Part shown: in pieces, positions 36,581-48,539 of the stretch | Layout: each line of letters starts with the position of its first letter | How positions within the stretch are numbered: position 1 is the stretch's first letter | Source of the DNA: Dolomedes plantarius | Lineage: Eukaryota; Arthropoda; Arachnida; Araneae; Dolomedidae | Length of the DNA: 64,000 nt | Direction: 5' to 3' | NCBI GenBank assembly: GCA_907164885.2 | Contig: OU015496.1 | Coordinates: 164,563,941 to 164,627,940 of the forward strand | Notes under the pieces: model-generated | What the model was told of the DNA's origin: nothing | The model's database searches: none | Seen by the model: the letters and a program-made list of their open reading frames with translations, nothing else | Program-made: the position numbers and the translations under genes

Positions 36581-37620
36581 TGCCTTTCCTTTCGTTATCA
36601 AAAATAAGTGTTCTAACTAGTAGTACAATATTGCAGATTGAGCCACATTGAAATAAATATAAACTTTTAAAACCTACGATGGGAAATAAACTTTTAGAGG
36701 TATTGCAACTATAAATAATAGTAGCGCCCCTCCCCCATGTTAATTTCATCTCCCACATTGTAAGAGCTTTTATTATTTCACTCATGTCTGAAGTTTGATT
36801 TTACCTGCTTTGAAAATCCATTAACACTTAATTAACAAACCAAAATATAAATGGCAAACAATTGACGAAATTGCACACTTACAAGTGGAATTAACACATA
36901 AGATAACATAGTCCAGCATTGCTGCTAATGAGGAATTTCCGTTTTGATATACAAAAAATTTTAAACAAAAAAATAATAATTGCGCCCGAGCGACAATCCT
37001 TATCTGTTGCTTGCTCATTGCGTATTGCGCACACAAACACTTACAACTGAAAAATCATGCGCATAATGGAAACGCCATTAATTGCATTGAGTTGCAATAG
37101 CGCTAAGTATAAAATAATCATAGCGAAGAACGATAGAGAGATAGGTATGGCAGTTAAAGAGTTTCAAACAAGGCGCTGTAAAAAGCCGGCATACGTGACC
37201 GAAATGGCAAATAAGGTGCGACGAATGTATAATTTAAACAAAGCAGAATGGGAATATATTAAATAGATTTTGTTTACAATTTCTCCGAACACTAATTGAA
37301 TTTCATTGCTTCTACCTAGACATTTTTTTTTTCAGGGTGTTGCAGGCTCTAAAGCCTGTCTTAAGCTATTAAATTTGCATGATTGGTGCAATACGCTAGT
37401 AATAATTTTATGCTTAACGGTAGTTTTCGAACTGAAAGGAATTATTTATACGTCAAGGGTGATATATCATGAAGAAAGAATTGTATAATTGAAGTCTTAA
37501 CCCTTATCACGTTGATTTTAATAAATAAAACTTTTGTTATTGTTTTGAAATCTATAAACTATTTAAAAATTTAAAAAGTATCGTAATATAGTTTCATATA
37601 TATATTTTTTCATATATCTT

Positions 37621-37859
37621 TGACGCCCGGTATAAAGGGCTTAACTCAAAAACAGTGATTTTTAGATATTTGTTAGTATTGATAAAAAACACAAAATTTT
37701 TTTGACTGGTATAAAACGCTTGAGTCTATCAATTTTGTATACAAAATTATATTTCTTTGTACAAAAGACTCAAGCCGATTTTTTTTATTGTTATAAAAGC
37801 CAATAACTTGGTATATTTAAATCACTGTTTTTTACTTGAGCCCTTTATACCGGCCATCA
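37621..37859. mobile_element. Tc1/mariner-type MITE (family MM), copy 2
   Basis: Ends TGACGCCCGGTATAAAGGGC and CCCTTTATACCGGCCATCA match copy 1 at 31025-31274. Interior words show it lies in the opposite orientation. A TA abuts the right end; the left flank is decayed. Confidence 0.85.
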
Positions 37860-37861
37860 TA

Positions 37862-39780
37862 GATATGTATGTAATTGTATGTTATTGTATGTCAGTATGA
37901 AATGCATTTAAGTTGACTTGGTAGTTTTCAAGTGTGATGTGAGCTAGCAAGTTGCTTTCTCTCTCATGAAAAATAACATTCTTATGCGCAATTAAGTTAT
38001 TTTTTATTATTCTGGGGGTCAATTCTACAAGTACATATAAAGAGAAAGAAAGTTAATTTCCAAATAAAAGTAGCACAAGGGGATTCAAGAATCATCTTAT
38101 ATATTTTTTTTTAGAATAAAGGTTTTGCCTGTTATTCAATGAGTCAATCAAGAACTCGATAGAATATATAAAAATTAACTGATTACCACTAATAACAAGT
38201 CAGTAGAAGAACAAAGAATAGTTCATTCCCCCATACATCGTAAATAGTTGTCTCTCTATAAAACACATAATGTTTCTGAAAAAATCGTTCATAAAGACCT
38301 TTAAATTTAAGTATCTTTGTAGCTTTATAATGTGCTTGGGAGAAAATAGAAAAAGGAAGCGAAAATCAGCCCGCCAAAATAGAAATGAGCAAAGATAAAT
38401 TGATTTTAATACTCTAGGTTAATTAAACAACTTATATTGTTAACAGCTATCAACAATATAAAAAGTTGAAAAGGTCCTAATTTAATCTAATTTTTAATTT
38501 TGAATTGTTGTAAATAATTTTGAATAAATAATTATGAAAATAATCTTTCATAAATAACTTAGCAGCATTAAATTATTTATGAAAAGTAATCTCATAAAAG
38601 TTTGATAAACCTGTCATTAAATCTAAAGACAAAATCAGGTTACAGAAGATGCTGAAGTTTTGAGCCACTGCTTAGTAAATTAGGCCAAAACATAACAAAT
38701 AAAAATAATGAAATGAAATAAAATATAATTCATGTAATCAGAATTTCAATTGTAGAAGAGAATTAAAAAGTATTTAGCGTTCACTTTATGCATATCAAAA
38801 GTAGCCTGCTATTCTAAGAGTCTTCAGTAAAATCAATGAAATCAGAAAAATCAATGTCCAGGGGGGGGTGAATGGGTACAGAGCAATACAGAAGAAAGAG
38901 GAAAATGTAGAAGTTAGTTTTCTATAAAAAAAAAAAGGGATCTAAGTTTGCAAAATTCCAAAAATCATATTTATCTATACTACGCAAAACAGTAAATTGT
39001 TAAAATGTGTTACAAATGTACACTTGGCAGAGCTCTGTTTCTTATTGCACAAATATGAGGACCTATTAATACTTGGGAAGTTTCCAAACTATTATCATTT
39101 ATGTTGTATTCCTAAAAAAAAAAAAAAAGGCTTTTTTCCATATTAACTTTTTCATATCCCAGAGTTATTTGACTAAACGTCTGTAGCATGTAACATGGAA
39201 TAGAAGTGCAAAGTTTCTGTTTTCTCTCAGACAAAAAATAAGTAAAATACCTGACCTCAAATTAGGATTTTAATATACACAGAGATCTAGGATATCTGTG
39301 AGTAGATTGTGGAGGAAAAAGGCTAGATTTAAGGTTATTTCCGACAAAATGTCTACAAGGGCTTTAAACGAGGCAACCTAAAAAAAATTTCAGTAAATAA
39401 ACAAAATCGATGCAAGTTTTACAAAAAACTAATTAAATCTTATTTGATTCGCTCTATCTATATTGAATTTAAAAGCTTTAAATAGATAATACTTTTTTTA
39501 CATTGCATTAGAAAATTTTTGGATTATCCGTATTATGCAGTTTTCAGTGAGCATCCGTGACTTAATTATCCCGAATCATTACCAGTTAAATTTAATTTTT
39601 TTGTACATTTAATTAACACATACAAGAAGAAATTTCTTTTCTATTTTTTTACCTGATATTTCCTTCGTAAACTTTCTTATATTTCCATCGAGGTATCTCA
39701 ATATTTTTCCGATGTACTGAGTTTAAAAAACATTACTTTGAATTTTTTTTCTCAAAAAAAAAAAAAAAAAAATTCTAAGG
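37862..39780. other. AT-rich non-coding, nothing recognised
   Basis: Only short homopolymer runs, such as a G run near 38862 and an A run near 39114-39128. No coding or repeat-family signal. Confidence 0.45.
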
Positions 39781-40760
39781 CGATCGCCAAAAAAAGGTAA
39801 CCTTTCCCGTTTTGCGGCATCGAATTTCCACCCAAAGTGAAGGTTCTATCTATCGATTCCTTTTAAAATCGATATCGTATTATCGGCTATCATCTCGCAA
39901 AACAATAGAATCATCGATTTACGCGTCCCCGAAAACCCCATCTCTTTGAAAATTGAACCAAGATTGCGTTACATCTTGCAACGTATACCGCACACTTTTC
40001 TCGGAATGAAACCGAATTTTCCGATAGTCCCCACAACATGTAGTCCACGAATTGATATGTGTGGGTGCGTGTGTGTGTGTGTACCAGAATTACCGGCTCC
40101 CAGAAAATGGAATAGGTTTGACAGAATATAGGTGTATATCAAAAGGTACATCAGATAAAATACAACAAAAAATCATGACAAAATAAAAAAAGTACAGGAG
40201 AAAACCAGAACTGTTTTTTTTCCTTCTCCCGTTATCAAATTTTCGGGATGCATTTTACTGGGTTTTTCCTGAAAAGAGAGGAGAGAAGAAAAGAAAAGAC
40301 CCTGCCCCCCCCCTCCCCCCCTTTTTTTTTCTTATAGCGTATGGTTTATAGAGAAACCGAGGAAGGGAGTATCTCTGGAAATAGAAAATTCCCTTTTTCC
40401 TGTGCGTCTTTCCTTTATTTCATTTGAAAGCACCGGGATGGAAAGCCAAAAGTGGAAGGTGTCGAAATTGTGAAGGGGGGGGGGGGTGCTCTTCAGATGC
40501 TTCAGAAATGCTGGCTTGCTCCCGAATTGAATTCCGAAAGTTTGGGAAATTTTCGTAAGGTGCCGAAGGAATATTGGATTAGACTTTACTCTTATCCTTT
40601 TATTCGTTAATTTTGGAAGATATTCGGGACTCGGACCGAGAGTCAAAAGTTAGAGCGATCACGTGTTATGCGCGACCCATGTGGAGGATATCTGAACTGC
40701 GAGCACTTCTCCAAGCTATGCTTCTCAGGCGAGATATTTCCTCTAATGATTCCGTGAACT
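39780..40760. other. Patchwork of GC-richer single-copy sequence
   Basis: Islands at about 39780-40080 and 40330-40760 are separated by C-rich and T-rich homopolymer tracts (40300-40330). A short GT run lies at about 40065-40082. Short open frames (40332-40646 minus, 40613-40837 plus) are unrecognisable. Confidence 0.25.
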
Positions 40761-41172
40761 ATTTTATCTCAATATACGAAAAAAGGAGAAAAAAAATATT
40801 TTGCTCAGAAATTAGGAAACTTAATTTGACATATTAAATTTCAATTCTTAAACTTCATTACAAACTGTGACAAAAGTTCGTTTCGCATTTATAATTATAA
40901 ATATGGAACACTCCTCAAATTTAATCGCTCCTAATACCCTCGAAAACATTAATCATTCAAAAGCATTATTAATGGTTTAAAACGTTCAAATGAAAAAACC
41001 TTTTAGACAATCAAAATTATTGCATGAAACACCAAAACGTTCAAATCATTAAAAACGGTCTTCATAGTTTTTAATGTAATTAAAATAATTTTTTCGGATT
41101 TAATCGGTAGTTGAACATTGCATACTGAATTAGTACATATAACTGCACTTTAACTCCATTACAAACTGGAAC

Positions 41173-41471
41173 TAACTAACTAACTCATGGCACAACAGTC
41201 CGAATTTCTTTTCAGCACTGTGAACCAAGGCCTGCGGGGCCCATCTCCTCTTTCATGATCGTGGGCCTGGGGTGCCATCCAGCATATGTCTCGGTCAGGT
41301 GGTCAACCCGACGCGGGACCCCACAGTTAGTTCCCAAGCATGCTTCGTCCTCATTTTATCGACGCACTCAAGGGATGAAAGGCATGAGTCGACCATGCCC
41401 AATCGCATGGTCGACCCCTGGACCTGTGGAGGGGCAGCTTGACGCTTTTAACCACTACGTCACCGGGCGTC
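41173..41471 (-). mobile_element. SINE (family S2) with perfect 12-bp target-site duplication
   Basis: ACAAACTGGAAC occurs exactly at 41161-41172 and 41472-41483. On the minus strand the element opens with a tRNA-like GGTGACGTAGTGGTTAAAAG and ends in a TTAG tail. An 11-bp perfect inverted repeat GTCGACCATGC lies at 41388-41398 and 41405-41415, near a box-B-like GGTCGACC. At 299 bp it is non-coding; the 78-residue plus-strand frame is repeat-derived. The perfect duplication implies a comparatively recent insertion. Confidence 0.9.
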
Positions 41472-41535
41472 ACAAACTGGAACATAAGTAACATATTTAT
41501 GATATTTTTATTATTCTTTAAAAGCTTTTTATTCT

Positions 41536-41708
41536 GGTTTGGTTTGGAGCGCTACGGTCAATTTTTGCTACACTAGGGCTAATTAGACCGGGACCTACTG
41601 CTTAAAGTCGATTCCGAACGGCTACGAACGTCCATGCAAAGAGTGGGATTCAAACCCACAGACTCTGGTACCGAAAGCCAGCACCCTAGCCATTCGGCCA
41701 TCTTCCGG
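41536..41708 (-). mobile_element. tRNA-derived SINE (family S4), copy 1
   Basis: Read on the minus strand it opens GATGGCCGAATGGCTAGGG (D-arm), then GCTGGCTTTCGGTACCAG (anticodon-arm-like) and a perfect T-arm GTGGGTTTGAATCCCAC (plus 41643-41659). The acceptor stem does not pair, and about 100 bp of non-tRNA body with a CCAAA tail follows, so it is a SINE, not a tRNA gene. Near-identical CTTTTT(T)ATTCT flanks at 41525-41535 and 41709-41720 form a target duplication. Confidence 0.85.
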
Positions 41709-42269
41709 CTTTTTTATTCTAGAATTCTTAGATTTTGGTGAATATTGAAGACATTCGTCGGATTTTAGCAGCGACTCATACGTTAAAAAAATATTAATTG
41801 TTCAAAAACGTTGAGTAAAACAGACATGACAATCGTAAATTTATCCCTGTATACCCTACCGCCGTATGCCTCAGGTAAGTTAACAGACGTAGCCTTATAT
41901 AGGCCGTCTTTAAAATATCAAAATATAGACGATATTTTAATGATGGACTGCTTGTAATTCAATTTAGTTTCATGAAAGAAATGGAGGGTTTCCCTATAGC
42001 CACTAAACGTAACTTAAGTGGCAGGTCAACAAAAAAACCCGAATAGAAAACTATATATTACAAATATATTTCAAAATTTTTCGAATAAAATAACCATATA
42101 GGATCTGGAGTGATACGTACATCCAGTGCTGAAGCTACAGTAATACGGTAAAAAATATACACTGAGTCTACTTCATGGAAGCACTAGCCGTTCACCGAAC
42201 GTCTCTTTTACTGCCGACCTTTTTTTGTCGAGCCCCTGATGTGTGTAAATCCCGTTTAAGCCCTTTAGA

Positions 42270-42956
42270 CGGGCCATTGAGTATAAATGTACTCCCCCCC
42301 CCCATACCAAAACGATTATCGATTTGATACGAGGATATTGGGAGCGGGGAGGGGGTCATAAGAGCAATCGCCACGTGCCAAAGGGGAGGGGTAGACCACA
42401 CCATGAGAGCGGACATATTGTACTACACTCCATCTACTGCTGTATGGAGTATAATAGACCACAGAAGTAAGTTTTATGTCAACCTCCCCCCCCCCTCTTG
42501 TTGGCACGAAAGGTCCATTGTATGAACGATTGTGAAATATTTTGCTTGTAAATAAATCGAAACTCTACATATTTATGTGTGTATTTGTGTTTGACTCAAT
42601 CCCCTTTTCCTTTCCTAGAGAGAGAGATGAAGTTTGCGCATCTTTTTTTACGTGCCGGGAGAAATTTGACCACTTAGCGTAGACACAAAGTGCAAAAATT
42701 TCAGCAGCTGAAACAATAAGACTAAACTGTTTTACCTTTCGAAGTTAAAAGTTCAGTTACACAGAAAGAGAAACATTAGAATAAGGGAAAATCAAGGTTA
42801 TTAGTAGTCCCAGAAATTTTGCAATCAAAATAGACATATTTGAAATTTTTATTTAAGATTTCGTGCAAATTAAAAGAAATTTAGGCAGGTAGATTGTGAG
42901 AGATGTTTTTCTCGTCACTTAAAAATCCCTTGGAAAGAAAGGCGTAGCGTGCTTCT

Positions 42957-42987
<31 letters not shown>

Positions 42988-43020
42988 GGGGGGGGGGGGG
43001 TTACGAATCGAATTCTGTTA
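42270..43020. other. Non-coding with homopolymer tracts
   Basis: C runs near 42294-42303 and 42486-42494, and a T run followed by a G run at 42960-43000. The short minus-strand frames at 42192-42507 are not recognisable. Confidence 0.45.
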
Positions 43021-43480
43021 GGGCCCACCTCAGTGTATTGACTGCCGGACGGTCCTTAAAATATAAAATATTATGATTTTTTTAAATTTAATAACAATAG
43101 AATTGATGTTTGAGTAGTATTCAAAAGTTATACAATGAGAAAAATAAATATAATATAAATAAAATGAGAAAAAAATATAGCATCGAACTTTTTTTATGGA
43201 TCCTATCATTGTTAAAATCTATGCTAAGGCTAAATACGTAATCGGAATTTTCAGTTTCACAGTTTGAAAAGGAGGACAAAAAACAACTTTCTTAAAAGTT
43301 TTCTACAATTTTCCGATTTTAACTGAACTTTCTATTAACGTTTTAACTTATTTCAAGTTAAGTTGGGGGGTGGGGGAGCCGACGCTAAACGCCTATGCTT
43401 GGAAAGAAAGGAACTCTGGCTGTCATACCTGACAGATAGTACTACTGTCTTACCGAACAGATAGTAACATTTCCATAATA

Positions 43481-43534
43481 GTACTTTAAGAGAGTTGTAG
43501 TTCCATTAAAGGAACTACAGCTCTCTTAGAGTAC
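43481..43534. repeat. Hairpin, 24-bp arms with two mismatches, 6-base loop
   Basis: GTACTTTAAGAGAGTTGTAG and following bases (43481-43504) pair with 43511-43534 around loop ATTAAA. ACAGATAGTA words flank both sides (about 43434, 43459 and 43535), as if a palindrome sits within a small direct-repeat cluster. Confidence 0.8.
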
Positions 43535-43794
43535 AGATAGTATTATACTAAAGACTGCATGTTCTCATACGGATGAAAAGTAAATACGTACGTGGAAATT
43601 TTTACTGGGCTATACAAACGATGTTTGACTATGCCTAAAATAGCTTTATTCTCTTCCTTTCTCATAAAATCATGTGAATATCTAAAGAAAATCGCATATT
43701 TACCCTAATCTTAAGTCGGTGGCAGGACTATTGGATATTAATCATTAAAAATCCTGACATGCCTTGAAGGTACAATATCAGCGCATCTGACTAC

Positions 43795-43985
43795 CCGGTT
43801 TTGGCTGTCTATTAGAGCGCTACGGTCGTCTTTTGCTACACGAGAGTTAACGAAGTGGGGACTTCGGTTTAAAATCATTTCCACCGAGCTGACTGCAAAC
43901 AGTAGAATAAACACCGTAACTGCGGTATTGCAGGTCAGCACTTTGGGCTTTCGGCCATCGTCCGACGCACATCGCTTTAGAAAAC
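43795..43985 (-). mobile_element. tRNA-derived SINE (family S4), copy 2, decayed
   Basis: Shares the GAGCGCTACGGTC and TTTTGCTACAC body words with the copy at 41536-41708, and ends in a recognisable GATGGCCGAAAGCCC head on the minus strand. The T-arm is decayed. Open frames across 43738-44152 are incidental. Confidence 0.65.
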
Positions 43986-44398
43986 AGAAGTTTCCAGGTC
44001 CGGTTCTCGAGTTAGCCAGTTTTAATTTAAGTAGGAAAAGACTGATAAAAAGCGAGGCAGAGTTGTCATTTATAATGCGGAATCCGCACAATTTACGTTA
44101 TTTCGATCGGTGTGAGGGCTTTCAATGTTATCTATCCAACAGACAAGGATGAAAGACTTATCTTGAAGGCATCCTGAAGGCAAATTATGTTCATCTTGGG
44201 GGATTCATGCAGAATTTTCACCAATTTACAAGGTAAATGCGAGTATAACGCGAACCCTTTACAGTTGGCCTCTATAATTCTCTCTCTTATTATGTTATAT
44301 GCATGTGTGTGTAATAGAGTACGTAATAATGTTGTGTGTGTATACGTATTAAATTGGAAAGGAAACAAAATTATTTAAGCATTATAAAAACTGATGGA

Positions 44399-44427
44399 GG
44401 ATATATATATATATATATATATATATA
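44399..44427. repeat. (TA)n microsatellite, short
   Basis: About fourteen TA units. Confidence 0.95.
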
Positions 44428-44899
44428 ACATGTGTTTTATATATATAGTATACTTGACTTTGATATCATTCTATCCAAGACAAATTCATGCTATATGTCT
44501 GTATACTGTATGAGAGTTCTGTGTGTCTAAACTATATTGTTGATATATGGGAAATATACTTCTTATTTTATCTTTATAGCTTGACTTCTGAACTGTGACC
44601 TCGCTTAATGTCCGCTCATGATTGGGCGGAAAACTCTTATTCATTGAGGCGTATTGTGCAATGCCAAGTTGTGAATATTCTTAAGATCCCAACTTCCAGA
44701 AATAATCCTTCATTTAATGGTAATGTCAGCACTGGACAACAAGATGTTGTCATTAAATAGTTAATTTCCAATATTCTTGTTTGGTTTACCTTCATGTTTT
44801 GGTTTTCTGCTTCAACTTTATATTATATTGCATTATATTACATATATACAACCCCCCCCCCCCTTCCAAACATTTGTAATAATGTAAAAGAAGGGACTG

Positions 44900-45290
44900 A
44901 AATTAAAGAAACTTAGGTGAGGAACTTTGGACATCGAGCAAATGAAATGGAAGTCGGTGATCACCCTTTGACGTTTCCAGCCGGTGAATCTGACACATCT
45001 TCGACGGCGTTTTCGCCCCAACAATCGAGAGACCCGATCCGTGTTCAATGGATCGTAAGGCAGGCGGAAGTTTGCCCTCACGCAAAGGACCATAAAAATG
45101 ACTCCCACTGCCGAAGAAAAACTCATTACAACGAAATTTTCCGCCGTCGGCAAGCGTCCATCTGGAAAAACGGCCGGCACTCGAGTTGACTGTTCGCGCC
45201 CGGGAAAGTGCATCGAGTGACAGCGTTGTTCCCTGCTGCCGGTAATTCAACAGCCTGTCAGATGAGCGATGCAATCAGACACACCCAGCG
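44900..45290. other. GC-richer single-copy block, candidate regulatory DNA
   Basis: Three overlapping long frames (44833-45213 and 44903-45274 minus, 44917-45189 plus) coexist, which reflects low stop-codon density rather than a gene. None of the translations is recognisable. A C run lies just upstream (44852-44862). Confidence 0.3.
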
Positions 45291-45299
45291 CATTGTTGA

Positions 45300-46950
45300 T
45301 AGCCAAACTGAGCTCTCCTAAACACTTGCAACTAAAGTTAAGGTTCTTATGATCTCCAAGAAGCCTCTTTTTCTGGTAGAAAAAAAAAATAAATAAATAA
45401 AGATAAATATCGTTTGACTTCATCCTACGTAATTGCTTCAGACGTGCGGTTCTTCTGAAACTCAGTTTTTTAATTGTTTTTTTTTTCTTTGAAGTAAAAA
45501 TAATTTAAGATAACAAATGTTTCTTACATCGGAGTAACAGAAATCAAATGTAATGCAATTAAGCGTTTTGATACTTATTTCACAATGATTAGATCATATG
45601 CTTTGATCAGATACAAGATCAAATAAAAAGCCTTAAATTTCGTGTTACTCTGTTAAATATTATTCTTATTGTTAAAGCTTCTGTCAAGGAAAAAAAACTT
45701 ATTACGGAATCGAGTTTTAAAAAGTTAGATCATTTCAAAATCTTCTTTAAAATGCTTGCAATAAATGCATAAAAAAACTATGTAATATTACTTGAATTAC
45801 AGCTTCTTTAGTAAAGAAAGTAAAGGTAATATATTTTTATTCTAAAGCCAAGGAAAAGGGAAGGAAAATGTTGGAGAGTTTTTCAAAGATAGCAAGTCCA
45901 CTAAAAATGTTGTCATCAAAATTATCCATGCTCTTCATATTCTTTCTTCATATTGTTTCTTTCTTATTCATATTCTTTCTTTACTACACAGAAATTACTT
46001 CTCTTAATAACACGAAATTATTAACTCCATTTCCTGAGTTATAATTAACGTGTTTATTGGCGTGTAAAAAACAGGGTTATCTCAAAGTAAGTCTTTACGT
46101 TGAGTTATTCAAATGAGCTTGTATTCTTCGTAACTTATGAATAGTATATGACTAACCGGATAACAGGGATCTAGGTCCATTATGAAAATAAGGAGTTTTT
46201 AGGATTAAAGTAAGTTTCCTTTATCCTTGCTTATTCATATGACACGTAACTGCTGGAAAAAAGATGGGGATGTTTGCTAAGATATTTCTTACATATGAAG
46301 GTCTATGGAGCAACAAGGTTTCGAAGCATGCAAAATTAAGGAGTTTCTATTTACTTTCAGCTCGAAATAAAATAAACTTAGGTTCTTCTAGATCTTCTCA
46401 TAGCGTGCGGATATACTACTTTATACGAAGCAATGGGTTCAGCTAATCGCCAATAAACATCATTAAATAAAATGATCAACTGATCAGCTAGACGAAATAG
46501 ATAACAACTGACAAAAATCACTTAACCGAATTACCCACATATTTGACGTGCGAACTTCATTTTTAAACTGTCCTGCCTTCAGCAAAGTACATGGAGATTT
46601 TTTTTTTTTCAATCTCCGTTTTGCCTTGTTCAAATTTTTGAGTGAGTAATCTGGAATTAGAAGAATATTTCGTATGCTTCAATGAATTGTCTCTTCGATT
46701 TCAGAGAGAATTCCCTCATCGGATCATCTGGAGGTGTCTTCGAGTTCAACTATTTGCCGTACGATATATCTGAAACTGCGTTAACTCCAACTTAAGCTAT
46801 TTTATAACAAAAGCCCTTTATGAGAACAATTCTCGCAGTAACTATTGAGGAATACAAAATCTCACTCATAACCATGGAATAGATATTATACAACAGAGAA
46901 ATGAAAGTAAAATAAATAAATAAAAAGATAAAATTTTGTGTTCTGGATTC
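45300..46950. other. AT-rich non-coding, nothing recognised
   Basis: A pyrimidine-rich patch with repeated TTCATATTCTTTCTT words occurs at about 45930-45985. No other signal. Confidence 0.45.
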
Positions 46951-46956
46951 AATTAA

Positions 46957-47379
46957 AGCTTCTGTGTACTTACCCTATTGGAATTGCTCACCTTAATGTT
47001 AACCTATGGAGGAAATTTGTCTACGATTTTCAGCTACATAAATGTTTTTAATCAAATAAAATGGTATTTTCAGATAGCCTGAACTTTTCTGCCCCTTGAA
47101 ACAGGATTCATTTCATAAATTTCGTCCACCAAAGGAATTTAGAAGCGTTCAAAACACATTATAACAGATCCCCCCCCCCCCCGAATAATTTGAATTTTAA
47201 AATATTTGCATTTTTTAAAAAAAGAAAAATGACTCAAGATGTAAAATTTTTTTTCGCTATTACGGGGTACAGTTTTAAAAAAAATAATCTTTCAATCCAA
47301 GTCGGCAATCCTTGGACACATTTTCTCCATAGGTTAACATTGAGGTGAGCGAATCCAATAGGGTTAGTACACAGTAGCC
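46957..47379. mobile_element. TTAA-type MITE (family M55), copy c
   Basis: TTAA at 46953-46956 and 47380-47383. Left end GTGTACTTACCCTATTGG and right end CCAATAGGGTTAGTACACAG are inverted; arms extend about 55 bp. The orientation is opposite to copy b. This is the most intact copy at 423 bp, with an internal C run. Confidence 0.85.
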
Positions 47380-47523
47380 TTAAACTCATAAATCGGAGTT
47401 CTATACACATTATAATAGTATGTTTCATAAACTACTTATTTTAGTACGCAAGAATTACAAAAATGGTTTAAATATAAATATGATAACAAATTATCCATCC
47501 TTATAGATTATACATTAATTATA

Positions 47524-48289
47524 CAGGGTGATCATAAAAAAAACTTTGCCGATATATGGACCTCTAGCGGCCGTTCCGTTCAACCGATCGAGATGATATT
47601 TCAGATATAGTTATTCAGAGGTATGAACTCGCGATTCTGTGAACGGCAACAAAGTGGCGCTCACGGTTACAGTTATAAGTATAGAAACTCGAAATTTTCG
47701 AATGGCAACGCCCACTTTTTCCCATCGCAAAAAGCTCAACGTATGCGAAAATCCTAAAGATCGTTGGAACGGTACATGTATCACAAAAAACGAACGCGTT
47801 ATGCACGCACAAAAAAAAACAGCTCTGCGAACGGACTATAAAAACATGAAATTTGTACGGAGGAAATTTGCATATGACAGAGGCAAGACACCAATCACTG
47901 ATGACAACACATATCGGACAAAAGAAAACTTTTATTTGAATTACACATTTTCCACATGGGTGCCATCATCGTGTTTTTGTTGGCCGTTCGCAGAGATGTT
48001 TTTGTGCGTGCATAACACGTCCTTTTTTGTGGTACACGTACCGTTTCAATGTTTTTTAGGGTTTTCGCATGCGCTGAGCATTTTGCGATGGGAAAAAATG
48101 GGCGTTGCCATTAGAAAAATTTCTAGTTTCTATACCTATAACCGTAACCGCGAGCGCCACTTTGTTGCCGTTCACAGAATCCCGAGCTCATACCTCTGAA
48201 TAACTGTATCTGAAATATCATCTCGATCGGTTGAACGGAACGGCCGCTAGAGGTCCATATATCGGCAAAGTATTTTTATGACCACCCTG
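47524..48289. mobile_element. 766-bp element made almost wholly of terminal inverted repeats
   Basis: Left arm 47524-47834 (311 bp) and right arm 47984-48289 (306 bp) are closely matched reverse complements beginning CAGGGTGATCATAAAA. Only 149 bp of unique spacer separates them. TA dinucleotides abut both ends (47522-47523, 48290-48291), fitting TA-target insertion. A 186-residue open frame (47639-48199) runs through both arms. Its C-terminus is mirrored by a 65-residue minus-strand frame in the left arm, so it is a by-product of the inverted repeat rather than a gene. Confidence 0.9.
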
Positions 48290-48539
48290 TATCACTAAAG
48301 TTAGATAAATATGTTAATTTTCATGTAATTTTAACAGTCTGCAACTTCTCTCCCCCCCCCCTCCAAAGAAAATCCGATTTAATTGATGAGAGCAAACTCG
48401 TAATTAATCAAATCCACGGAAGTAGAGGTACGACTATATTTACTGATAAAATGCTTTAAAACCCGAGGCAAAACAGCATATAAAAAAAAAACAAGAATTA
48501 ACGCGGTTATTTAAGCTATTCTTCAGAAATGACACATCA

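Noticed and set aside
41643..41715. Possible tRNA gene on the minus strand with a perfect T-arm
   Set aside because: The acceptor stem does not pair, and the sequence continues into a SINE body with tail and target duplication.
42960..43000. T run joined to G run, considered as a G-quadruplex or regulatory element
   Set aside because: Simple homopolymer junction; single G tract without the spaced runs expected of a designed quadruplex site, and possibly length-variable assembly.
44833..45274. Three overlapping frames of 90-126 residues on both strands
   Set aside because: Coexistence in several phases indicates low stop density in a GC-richer patch; none is recognisable.
47639..48199. 186-residue open frame, second longest in the window
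   Set aside because: It spans both arms of a 766-bp inverted-repeat element and is mirrored on the other strand, so it is a structural by-product.
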